64,000 bases of DNA, taken from Gibbula magus (taxonomy: Eukaryota > Mollusca > Gastropoda > Trochida > Trochidae). Shown here piece by piece: positions 12,001-24,000 of this stretch. Under the pieces are notes generated by a model that had not been told where the DNA came from, made no database searches, and saw nothing but the letters and a program-made list of their open reading frames with translations. The position numbers and the translations under genes were made by a program. Positions within the stretch are counted from its first letter, which is position 1. Each line of letters opens with the position of its first letter. Where the stretch lies: positions 7,694,700 to 7,758,699 of the forward strand of contig OW388304.1 in NCBI GenBank assembly GCA_936450465.1, written 5' to 3'.

Positions 12001-15000
12001 CTAAAAAAACGTACTTTGGGTCACCCCTTTCGAGCCCCACCCCTTACGGTTGTCATGCAACCAGGGGCGGATAACTCTAATCTCACCACTTTTCATCCTG
12101 TCATTGAACTGACTAGACGCACGAAGTTTTTCACGAAGTTTTTGTTTCGCTGAGTACGTACGATCGAAAGAAAATGGCCCATAACAAAGCTGTATGTGTG
12201 GTAACTTCTACCTTTTCTACAGTAGGGTCGAATGGCTTATCGGTTTTAGTAGTAAATTTCGTGTATTTTTAACTTGCTTTCTCGCGTAGGGCGGGAAAGT
12301 CGACCCAAGATGGCGGCCATTTATTCTCGATCGATTTGTTTTGATCGTGGAATTTGGTCAAATCTGGGCTTTCCATATCTTTATATTATCATATTTGGGT
12401 TCTAGATTCGTTTTCGGTGAGTATTTCGAATCACCCACTGGCCTGCAAGCAAATTATTCATATTTCATGTTCTATTTGTTTCAGTGATGTTAGGGGTGTG
12501 GCCATGCTTGTTTACATTTTACTTCGCATTTTGCCATTCGCCTCTGCTCATGTTTTTTACATGCATGTTTACAAATACATTTACATTGCAATTCCCCCAT
12601 GTACTTAGTATATATATATTTTAAAAATATTTATATATATACACATGTTGCATGTGCACGTCTTGATTTGGCTATTTTGCTTCTAGCCTTTCAAGCCTTG
12701 TGCCAAATGTAAAGGGCCGGTGTCTATCACCGACGCCCATGATGAGTGCCTCAAGTGCTTGGCCTCTGACTTTCATCACCCACTCGACTGTGGGATTTGT
12801 CAGGCCTTTACCCCCAAGGCCAGATCAAGGAGGGATGTAGACTTGAAGTTCTTCTCCGAGGCTTTGGAGAACGGACAAGACATCACCAAGCTTGACCACC
12901 CGTCTAAGGCTAAAAAGGTGAAGAAGTCACCGGTTAAGAAAGTAAGCGGTAATAAGGTTAAGGCTTCGGCCTCCGCTACGGTGTCCTCGGCCAGGTCGGG
13001 TCTCGATGATTCGTCATCTGAGCCCAACTCGGTCGAGGACCAGCGGGGGTCCTCAGCCGGGGATTTCATCCACCCTCCCTCCCCTCAACAACCTAACTTA
13101 CAAAATGCTAACTTTAACCCAGTTGATATGTCGCATTTCACGCAAATCATTACACAGCAAATGAAGGTCATGATTGACTTGGCGGTCTCGGGGCTCCGTA
13201 CGGAGTTCCGGACCTCGAGTCATGAACCTGATGCAGCTCATGGTACCAGGGGAGATCTCGGTGTCGGACTCGTCCGAGGCACGGGGTCTCCTCGTGGCGC
13301 TCAGCTTCCGGCTCGCGAGCTGCGGAGTATGGAGCCCCAGGTTACCATAACACAAACACACCAGTCCCCTCAGACACCTGGCTTCGGGCAGGTCTCGTCT
13401 GGGGGAACGCTGGCCCCGCCGAACCTGGTGCCGCTCGTTGGAGTAGGTTCCCAGGGTAAGGCATCTACCTCAGGTTACGAGGTGCCGCCTATGCTCCAGG
13501 TGCAGCGTCCTCGGACACCTGCCCCGTGCTCCGAGACCGTCGTCCCAGTGACGATGCAGTCAGGGCCGCAGGCGGGACCCACGAGCACCCTCGAGACCCA
13601 GGTCTCGGGGGGCCCACTCGAGGTCGATCCTCGGGCTGGGGGCTCGGGACAGCCAGTGGTAGCTGACGTCTTCTCTCGCTCTCTTGTCCACGCCCGTGAC
13701 TCTTTCCTAGACGACTCCGAGTTGGCCTCACGCCTCTCGGGGAGATCCGGGATCGAGTCCATGGACGTGGATGAGGCTCGGGAGGATTCGGGCCCTTTAT
13801 CGGCTGCCACTGCCATTAGAAGTCTCCACGGCTTAATCGCCGAGGCTATTCCTGGTGTTGCTGCCCCGGTCCCCCAGCCAGAGGAATCGGACTACCGCTT
13901 GTCGGGGGAGGCCTTCGCTCGAAGCAAGGCTCCCGTAGTGGGGCTCCGCATTCTCCCTTCACTGGTCGATGATCTGATCGCTCCTCTCCTAGCTGATACT
14001 CGTTCACTGGCCGATCTAGGCTTCCTATCTAAGAGATATCAGCTGGGGGAGGAAGGTCTTTTCGACATTCCGGTGGTGGGAGACTGTGTCTATACCGCGG
14101 TTTCCTTGCAACGACCGAAGGTTACACCTTCGGTCGGGCGACAAGGTCGGCGGCTGCCTCCCTTCAGGACCAGTACCGAAATGCGGGACAACAGCTTCAG
14201 CTTGCAATCCATCAGGCGTATCTGGCCTCCATGCAGGTCCAGTTATCGCAGAAGGTGGAGATCCCTGGAGATTCCTCCTCGGAGCTCCTCGGGCAGCTAA
14301 CCGCGGTTGGCGGTCATTTGGCGCGGGACTCAATAAGGAGTGCGACTAACCAAATGATGAGCGCAGTTGTGGGAATGCGCCGGCTGTGGTTGTCGGTGTC
14401 CACTTGGATGCCTTCAACACAGCAGTCCCTGCTGAACCTCCCCTTTCGGATTGGCCCAGTGCTTTTCCCAGGGGCTCAGCAGGTACTGAAGGACACTGCG
14501 GATGTCGTCACGACCTGCCGGGAGACCTCTAGGGTTCTTACCGTGCAGGATCAAGACATCAAGCGCGCACGCATGTCCAACCCTCCCGCTGCTCGTTTCT
14601 CCGCGCCGAAGGGGAAGGCAGCCTGGATGTCAGCTAGTCTGCATCAGGCTGGGAGCAGGGGCAAGGGTCCCAAAAAGCGAGGCGGGAAATTCCAGCAGCC
14701 TTCGGGCAAGCAGGGGTTTCGGGGGCGCGGGAAACCAAACCAGGGTTCCTAGCTCCTCCCGTACCGCTAGGGGTGTCCAAAAATCCGGGGGCCGGAGTGC
14801 CGCCGGAGACGGACACCTTTTGCTTGTTGGGGCAGATCCCTGTAGGCGGCCGATTGACAAGGTTCATAGACGCTTGGGCGAAAGCCACGTCTAACACCTG
14901 GGTCCTGTCCACGCTCAGGGACGGCCATATGCCTCAGTGGAAGCGCGGTCCACCTTCATTTACCGGGGTGCGGCACACGAAGGTGCCCTCCGCGCCGGAG

Positions 15001-18000
15001 AAGGTGGACATCCTAAAGATCTAAAGATCATGAACAAACTCATAGAGGTCCCATCTGTGATCTCGTCAGTACAGGTCGGAGAATGGCTATCCTCCATCGA
15101 CCTCAAAGACGCTTGTCTTCATGTTCCGATGCACCCAGAATTCAGACAATTTCTGAGGTTTGCATTCGACGGGCAGTGTTACCAATTCAGGGTGTTACCC
15201 TTCGGAATCTCAACGGCTCCGAGGGTATTCACCAAGCTTATGCTGGTAGCAGCTCAGGTCGCCAGGTCTCAGGGCAGGTGTTGTCATCCCTACCTGGACG
15301 ACTGGCTCATCAGAGCGCTGTCCCAGCTTCAGAACCACGAATCCACCCAGGCCATACTACACACGTTAGTTTCGCTGGGTTGGATCGTGAACCTCAAAAA
15401 GTCGGAGCTGGCCCCGTCACGGGACCTAGTCTTCCTGGGCTCCAGGTTTCGGACGGAGCCGGGGATCGTATCCCTGGCCCCGGACCGGGTCCCAAAGATA
15501 CTGGGGGCTGTGAACTCGTTTCTCAGTGCTCCATGCCACACGGCTCGAGTCTGGCTCCAGCTCTTAGGAGTCATGGCAGCGACCGTAGACGTGGTTTGGA
15601 GGTCCCGGCTCCGCATGAGGCCCGTCCAACAAGCTTTGGCGGGTCTATGGTCCCACTCGGAGTCTTACGAGAAGCAGCTCGTCACTCCGGAGTGGGTCTT
15701 GCCACACCTGTTATGGTGGAGCAATGTCGATCACCTGACTCGGGGTTACCCCCTGCAGCCTCCGGTGCCGACCCTGACGATCCAGACCGACGCCTCCCTT
15801 ACGGGATGGGGCGGGGTTCTGGGATCTCTTACGGTCTCAGGCCTGTGGTCACAAGCTGAGTCTCAATTACACATCAACGTGTTGGAGATCAGGGCGGCCA
15901 GATTGGTTCTGCAACATCCGAGGGATCAGGTGAAGGGTCAGGTGGTCCGGCTCCAAATGGACAACAGGACCGCCATGACTTACATCCTCAAACAGGGTGG
16001 GACGGTTTCCCCGTCCCTCCTGGAGGAGACATGGCAATTCTTCCTCTGGTGCGACGAAGTCGACACCCAGGTCCTGCCAGTGTACTTGCCGGGGGTGGAC
16101 AATGTCCGAGCAGACGCTCTGTCTCGCCGGATCCTTGCCCCCCCACGAGTGGCTACTGGATCGAGAGATATTCGAGACTATCTCCCAGTTATACGGGTCA
16201 TTCCAGGTGGATCTGTTTGCGTCAGGGACGAACTTTCAGATACCCCAGTTTTGCTCCAGGATACCCGACACTCGGGCTCTATCCCAGGATGCATTCGAAC
16301 TGGACTGGACAGACAGAGTTCTGTGGGCCTTCCCACCAGTGCCTCTGATCTCCAAAGTCCTTGCCCGTCTAGCCACTCATCCTCCGCGTCTGCTGGTGCT
16401 AATCACACCTCTGTGGGCAGCGCAAACTTGGTTTCCACAGGTACTCAGGTCTCTGGCTATGCCACCTGCTCTGTTACCGTGTCGACCGGGACTTCTGTCC
16501 TAGGACGGAGCCCCCCACCCCAACCCCAGGGTGCAGTGGGTGGCCTGGCCTCTGTCCGGAATCGCCTCCAAAACAGCGGTATTCCTGCACGAGTTGCAGA
16601 CACAATACTGGCTTCGAGGAGGGATTCAACGAACATTCAATATGAAGATAGATGGGCCTGCTATTCGCGCTGGTGTGCAGATAGGGACGTTCTCGATCCC
16701 TTTTCTGCAGATCTAGTGTTTGTCTTGGAGTTCCTGCAGTCTAGATTAGATGCTGGCTTGGCCGCATCTACTGTCAGGGGTTACTCCACGGCTATTTCAG
16801 CCTTTCAGGTGCCCTTTTGGGGGTACATCCTCTTGTTCAGCGCTTTTTAGCAGGTGTGGACAGGATCCGACCTCCTGTGAGGCGGTCCAGCCCGGTTTGG
16901 GACCTTTCTATAGTCCTGGATTGGCTCTCGGGTCCACAATTTAGGGATTTATCGGCAGTATCGCTGCAACTGCTTACTTGGAAGGCAGTTTTTCTAGTGG
17001 CGGTGGCGTCTGGCAGACGGGTAGGAGACATACATGCTATGTCCTCCAATCCCGAGCTTACAGTCTTCCACAGGGACAGAGTCAGCATCAGACTGCCAGA
17101 CTCCTACCGGCCAAAAGTGGCCCACTCATTCCATGTCTCGGCCCCTATAGAATTACCGGCGCTTAGGCAACCGGCTGCATCAGGGTCTCAGGCCTCGCAC
17201 GCACACATTCTGGACGTGCGCAGGACGCTGAAAGCCTATCTCAAAAGAACGGCCTCCATCCGTAGAGATGAGCAACTCTTTTGTTGTTACGGGGGAGGTA
17301 AGCAGGGCTTACCTGCTTCTACGCAGACCATATCAAGATGGATTGTCTCGACGATCTGTCTTGCATATGTTCACAAGGGCCGTGAGCCCCCAGGTGACCT
17401 CAAGGCTCATTCGGTTAGGGCAGTTGCGACGTCTAAGGCGTACGCAGCGGCCCTTCCCATCGAAGAGATCTGCTCCGCTGCTATCTGGAGCCAGCCTAGC
17501 ACGTTCATTCGTCATTACCAACTCGACAGGCTCTCGGCGGAGCGTGCTCGGTTTGGTCAGACAGTTCTCTCCGGTGGGCAGAGTCGTCAACCCCCTAGCT
17601 GAATGAGCAGAGGAGGGTTGTGCGTTCTGTTTTTAAATGTTACTAACGCCACTAATATCACGTTGATACTAAGGGCCCAAGTCCTTTTTTCCCACGGTGA
17701 CCTCCCTGGCTGAGGTCCCCCGCGGGGAGTTTTATATGGTACCTTTTTTGCCCTCGTTCTCTCTTTTGACAAAAAAAAGGGGGGGGGGGGGGGGGGGGGG
17801 GTGGGGGCGGGGTATTTTGACCAGTAAGGCGACTGCGAGTGCGCCAGGTAATCCCCAGGTCAATGTTGGTCTCCTCCATGGTGGATTCACAAGGTACTTT
17901 GGGTGAGTTAACTTTGTATATTCATATATTCTGTGCGCCTTTGGGTGCAGTCTGAATGCCACTGCCTTAGATTCAATCTTTGGGAGTCTGTCTTATGCAA

Positions 18001-21000
18001 TAAGTACCCCAAGGAGGATCCCTTCTGAAAAAGAATCGAACTAACCTGTATAGGTTTCAGATTCTTTGAAGAGGATCCTCCTTGGGGTAGGGCCACCCAT
18101 CTCCCCTTCATTCAGCCTGCATGACTGGATGGAAAAGTGGTGAGATTAGAGTTATCCGCCCCTGTTTGCATGACAACCGTAAGGGGTGGGGCTCGAAAGG
18201 GGTGACCCAAAGTACGTTTTTTTAGTTTTTTAACTAATTTTAAGTGGAAAATATAGTTACAACCTGTCATATATAAAAAATCAAGGATTTTATGCAATAA
18301 GTACCCCAAGGAGGATCCTCTTCAAAGAATCTGAAACCTATACAGGTTAGTTCGAGTTAATTTTCATCTTTGAAGCATTCAGTAGTTCATATTAAGATCC
18401 ATATAGCATTGAATAATTGGGGTTATCCTTTTCTTTTGTTTTGGGTGAAATTAAATGATATTAAAGACACAAGTCATTTTCTGGTTATAACAATCTTAGT
18501 AAAAGTCCCAAGTATCTTTTGATACAGGTAGTTTTCTGTCTATGAACATATCCAGAGATTGGTAAGACACCTGAGTCATGAACCGTCAATACACAATATA
18601 TCCTTGTGAAATAGAAGTAGTGGTAGTTTTCTGGGAGGTTGGTAGAACATCATCCATGAGCCGTCAGTTGCTCCATATATCCATTTGAATATACAGGTAG
18701 TTTTCTGGGAGGTTGGTAGAACATCATCCATGAGCCGTCAGTTGCTCCATATATCCATTTGAATATACAGGAAGTTTTCTGGGAGGTTGGTAGAACATCA
18801 TCCATGAGCCGTCAGTTGCTCCATATATCCATTTGAATATACAGGAAGTTTTCTGGGAGGTTGGTAGAACATCATCCATGAGCCGTCAGTTGCTCCATAT
18901 ATCCATTTGAATATACAGGAAGTTTTCTGACAGGTTGGTAGGACCAGTACACATAAACTGTTAGGATGTCTGAATGCCTCTATATATGACTTTGACTGTA
19001 CAGGAGGTTTCCTGGGAATGAAGCCCTCCCCGGGCTATATGGAGGTGGAGGAGGGGGAGTCTCAGGTGTACGAGGCGGACGATGACAATCAGGCCGACAT
19101 GGAGAAGCAGTTCCAGGAGATGATGAATAACGTCGGCGCCAAAAGGTTCTTCACTGAGTGAGTTAAAAAATTTCATAAAATTACAAGTATGTTCTTACTT
19201 GCAATTGCTCTCTTTAATAAGAGAGGTTAGTGCCAGAAGGTTTTTAACAGAGTCATTTGACAATATCATTATAATAATAACGACTAAACTTCCTTGATAC
19301 AACTTCTTTATTCTCTATGGGGAATATTTTGGCACAGTTTGTTCATTATTGTCATTCCAACTTCTGAAATGCTTCACAAAGAAGTTGCATTATCATAAAG
19401 TCTGGACACACCCATCACATTGGGTTATATGCTCCTTAACAGCCATTAATGCCAGAAGCTTCTTCACGGATTGAGTTCAAAATTTTCAAAAGTTTTTACT
19501 AACTTTACTTTTGTTCCCTTTTACAATAAGAGCAATCAACATTAGCAGAAGGTTCTTAGCCTATTCTTCTAGAATTTTTTTTTTTTTAAATGTGAACTTA
19601 TTTCCGATGATAGGGCCTGTAGAAAAACAATCAGCAGGCCATTAGCCTTTTTGGTCTTAATACATTGAAGAGCCTTTAAAATATCGAAAAGTGCAATTGT
19701 GCCCCACTACAAATGAAGACTAAAATTTATTTCATCAGTTATAACACACTAGGTTGTTGTATGAGTGTCAGTCTTTGCTTAATATTATTGCTGATATGGA
19801 TATATTTTCAATATTTTATTTACTGAACGATTGATTAAAAATATACAAGCCATTTATTTATGAAGAGTGAAGTATGTCCACAATAATTTTATGCAGTGTG
19901 TGGAATGTTTATTGAAATTATAAAACTCACTAATGCATCAATATCTGAATACAAATTTTAGTTGAGCAAAATAGAATTAAAAAAATCAATCTAAATTCTA
20001 AAAATGAAAAAGAACCATAATTGTGTTGTGATTGTTTCAAGTATTTATGAAGACAATTTTCACCAAGGATATTGGTTGTTAGTTTGATTTCTTGTTTTTT
20101 CAATTTGACATTATAAACCTTCAAGCAGTTTTTGAGTGGCATAATTAAAGTTAGAATACATGAGACATGCAAAATTTCTGGAATTTCTATATTGTGAACA
20201 GACAACATTTTTCAGAGTATAATAACTTCTTCATGGAGGCTGATTGCATCTCCTTTTAGGTGGACTGTAGAGCTGCATACATAATATATCTAAAATAATA
20301 CATATAGCAAAATAAATATTCTAAAATATTTAATTATGTCTTGATTAAGTAATTTTTCTCTAATGATAATGAAAAATATATAAAACTGAACTTGACCAGT
20401 TTTCTTGTGCAATTGTTTTGAAATGATAATCACTTTGTAATTTTTACCCACATTTATCTTAAAATTAGGAAATTATAAATGTCCATATTGTTTCATCGCA
20501 AAGGACATAATTATTATTTACATTTATGAAAGTGTTAAAATCAATGATAAATCTGGAATACATGCATCTGTGCCCTATGAGGAAGTCCTGTACTAAATAA
20601 GTATTGTTTTGTACAAAATCAATAACTAACATAACAGGTGGGGCCATATTAACTCACCTTGCATCAGTCACTACTCTGATTATTTATTTGTCTTGATATA
20701 TACAATATATTAGCTTTCCCTTTAAACTTATATTTTTATTTCGGAGACATTTTGTATTCTGACTTTAAACGTTTCAAGGTATATATAATTTTTTTTTTCT
20801 TAGTATATATTGGATGCAAACATTATTCAAATAGCATCAATAACATATGTGTTCCAGAAAATATCTTTACTCCAATTGACTTTACTTATGTATAGTTTTC
20901 ATAAATTAGGCAACCATAAGACTAAATGTTGGCAAGGAAATGTAACTGTCTATGACCATTCAACATTCACTAAATATTCACTATCAGATATTTGGGGATC

Positions 21001-24000
21001 CCATTAAGTAGACATTGTCAATGAGAAGTTTATAAGGCAATATGTGACCCTATGCATAGCTTAGTTCACAGATATCAGTGAAATTCAGCAACAATGGGTT
21101 CATCTAGCCATATGGGTGGGTAACCCACCTCATTGCTGGATAAGTAGATGAGATGAGAACTGGATGAGAGTTAAGAAGGGTGATTCCTTGCCTCACACCG
21201 AGACATGAGTTGAGAGACTTGTGGTGTCATCGTGACTTAGATCAAAGTGCCTCTCTCCAACCAGCAGTAAATAGGTACCTGTACATGTCACATGGTAGGA
21301 TGGAAGTCAGGCGACCGGTTGTATTTTCCCCAGCTAGTGTTCTGTACTCATTGACAAAAAGTAATATGTCAGTCAGTGCTTTGAGCATGCATTGTGCTTG
21401 GATAAATGAACTTTATAAATAATAAGATAATCAATTGAGATAATAAACACCATGAAAGTAAGATTAAACTACATGTATATTCAACTGGTGAGTTAATTAG
21501 GATACCCCTTTAAAAGTTGTTGTTAGAGCAGGTGTTTATCAGGAAACATGTTGTCTATAATATACAGCATTTCTTCGTTAAAAGGCATGGATTCAAGAAC
21601 AGACAACACAAAATGCACATGTTTAAGATTTACAGTTATTGCTCAGTTTGAGGGAGGATGCTACAATTTCTTTAATTTGAGATTATTTAGGCTATGTATG
21701 TTGAATATGTTAAGTCCCTACATGAATACATAAATCAACAGGATCTTGAGAGGTTATTACTAAAATGAGTTCTGTCCATTGCCTCAATTCATTGGAATTC
21801 ATGGCCTGACTTTAGAATCCCTCACCATATAAGGGCTCGCTTTTTTGTTCTTTATTATTTATGTTCTAGAATATTATTTTACCTATCGGACATGCGCAGA
21901 CGTTGTTTTCCCGTCGAGGCGATGACGCCATGTTTGTTGACAAAAACGGAAGATCGGTCGCTGCTGTACTGACCCCATTAGCCCTTAGGATACCAATCAA
22001 CCCTACGTCCAGCACATGATATATCAATTCATAAGTTTAGGGCTAGTGCTGGTTTCCTAAAATGGAATGTAAAGAAAACGTTGGATTTTTTTTGGTGTAC
22101 CGTACTGCAGTAGGCCAAAACATCGGGCTTTCCCCGTCTGATTGACATGTCGCACTTCAAATTTAGTAATTGTAGTCTAGACCCTTAGTTAACCCTTGGA
22201 CACATTCCGATAATTTCATTTAACCCTTGGATACAGATGATTTAATTTAATTTAACCCTTAGATAATGTTTGATGATGTTATTTAACCCTTAGATCCCTC
22301 GAGATCATTATATAATAACATTAGTGATTAGCCTAGTTTTTTTTTATGCAAGAACTTCGGGCACTTTAAATTTAATATATATGTAAGAAAAACATCGTCT
22401 GAATTTTCTTCGATACCGAACCGTGATAATCCGATTTCCATTTGGGATCGAAATGAATTTCCAGGAACATTTTATGGACGCTTTAATCCACAGCAGTTAG
22501 TTCCCTTGAATCAACTGCTTGAACTGAAATCTCGTTCGGTGTCTCGTTTTTTTGGCCGCCATTGGACATTGTCATGCAACTTGGCGTTGCAAAAGTAATG
22601 CAAATTCATAATAACATTGAATCCAAGCATTCTGTGACAGTCGTCAGTTAAGTATTATTTCGACTACATTTTAACCCTTAGGTACACCTTAAGTTTATAA
22701 TTCTTATCCTTTTGACGAACTGACGAAATTTAGGACATTTTAAAATTTGTTAAAACACTTCTGGGGTGTCTTTCTTACAGATAATACCATAGCAAGATAT
22801 ATAATAAAAAAAACTTTCAAGGTAAGTGCTTATTGTGATTTATAATTTTACGATTTTAACGTTTCCTGAAATAAGCGTTGAGTAGAGAATCTAATAAATG
22901 AAAACATGAACACGTAGCTTGTTGACTTACCTTTTCGGGTAGTGAATCGTATCAAATTGATGTCCAAAACTTATATTATTCACAATCAAAAATGGAATTG
23001 GCATTTGGTGATATCATGTGCATGGACATCACATGTAGAATTTATACAATTCATAAAACTTCAACAGTGGACGCTGTGACACGATCACTCCCTTTGAACA
23101 TTTATTGATATCCCGTTGTAATAATTATTGTAATTTCTCCTTCGCTGAAAAGCAAACAAGATCGCCGTTGGTTATAAATATAGGGCCTAACATAAAGTCG
23201 GTCAAACATCCATAGAGTAATCTATGATCTACAACAAAAAATACATGTTTTAGATCAGCCTACGCAAACGTGGATCTTACCGTCAGGCCAGCGACATTCC
23301 CAAGTCTATTCCTTATTTGGAAAATTCCACACGTGAGATTGAATTGACCAATCAGTGAGAAGCTACGTCATTGGGATTTCCTTTCAATCTACAGACGATT
23401 TGAAAGATGTTTTAGAGTAAAACAAAAATTTGTGTTTAAAACTCTTGTCTTTTAGACGAAGTTTTAAATTAAACTTTTGTCGATAAACACGAAAATGACC
23501 TCTTTTTTGGTCTAAAATGTCTCCTAACGGAGATCAGCCCGCTGTCGCGCGCTTCTCTCTATATATACATGCTCGCTTCGTGAGCAGTTTACTGCGTAGC
23601 AGTAAACTGTTCTTACACGTGCTTACACGTTCTCTCGCGTAGCGAGCACGCACCTTTGGCGCGTGCTTATCCCGGTGAGGGATACTAAAGGTGATCCGAA
23701 TTCATATATGATTTTACATTCATGTCTTTACAAAAACTAGAAAGTGTATTAAAGTTAAAAGTTTTACATTCATTTTCATATTTCAGCGATGAAACAATCA
23801 AGGCATTATGGGTAAAGTTGCGAAGTGACGAACCAGAACTAGTCGGAGAATTCGAGGACTTCCTGAATCGGGTAACCGTCAACATAAAACAGTCTGAAAA
23901 TGATTTGGAAACACTGGAGTCCGCTCTCAGACAGTAAGTAGCAAACTATCGCTCTTGAGACATATCCTTGTTAAAGGGATAGAATTACAGGAATAAATTT

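Larger units (their letters stand above)
11897..18354 (+). mobile_element. DIRS-type tyrosine-recombinase retrotransposon, near full length
   Basis: About 6.46 kb in the sense orientation of intron 1. It has near-identical inverted terminal repeats of about 195 bp, a gag-like gene, reverse transcriptase plus RNase H, and a tyrosine recombinase. Just inside the right repeat is an internal complementary region joining complements of both outer ends. This set is diagnostic of the DIRS order; PAT and Ngaro elements have split direct repeats instead. There is no obvious target duplication, as expected. The reading frames carry several shifts and the reverse transcriptase has lost part of its N-terminal side, so this copy is probably not autonomous as read. 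Confidence 0.92.
6023..19003 (+). other. Intron 1 (13 kb, transposon-rich)
   Basis: GT at 6023, AG at 19002-19003. It holds the elements listed separately, including a whole DIRS retrotransposon. The stretches 6300-6740, 9275-10700 and 10940-11890 are AT-rich and show nothing recognisable. Confidence 0.85.

Noticed and set aside
13475..13816. 113-codon minus-strand ORF and other ORFs opposite the DIRS genes
   Set aside because: Shadows of GC-rich gag and reverse transcriptase coding sequence; no recognisable domains.
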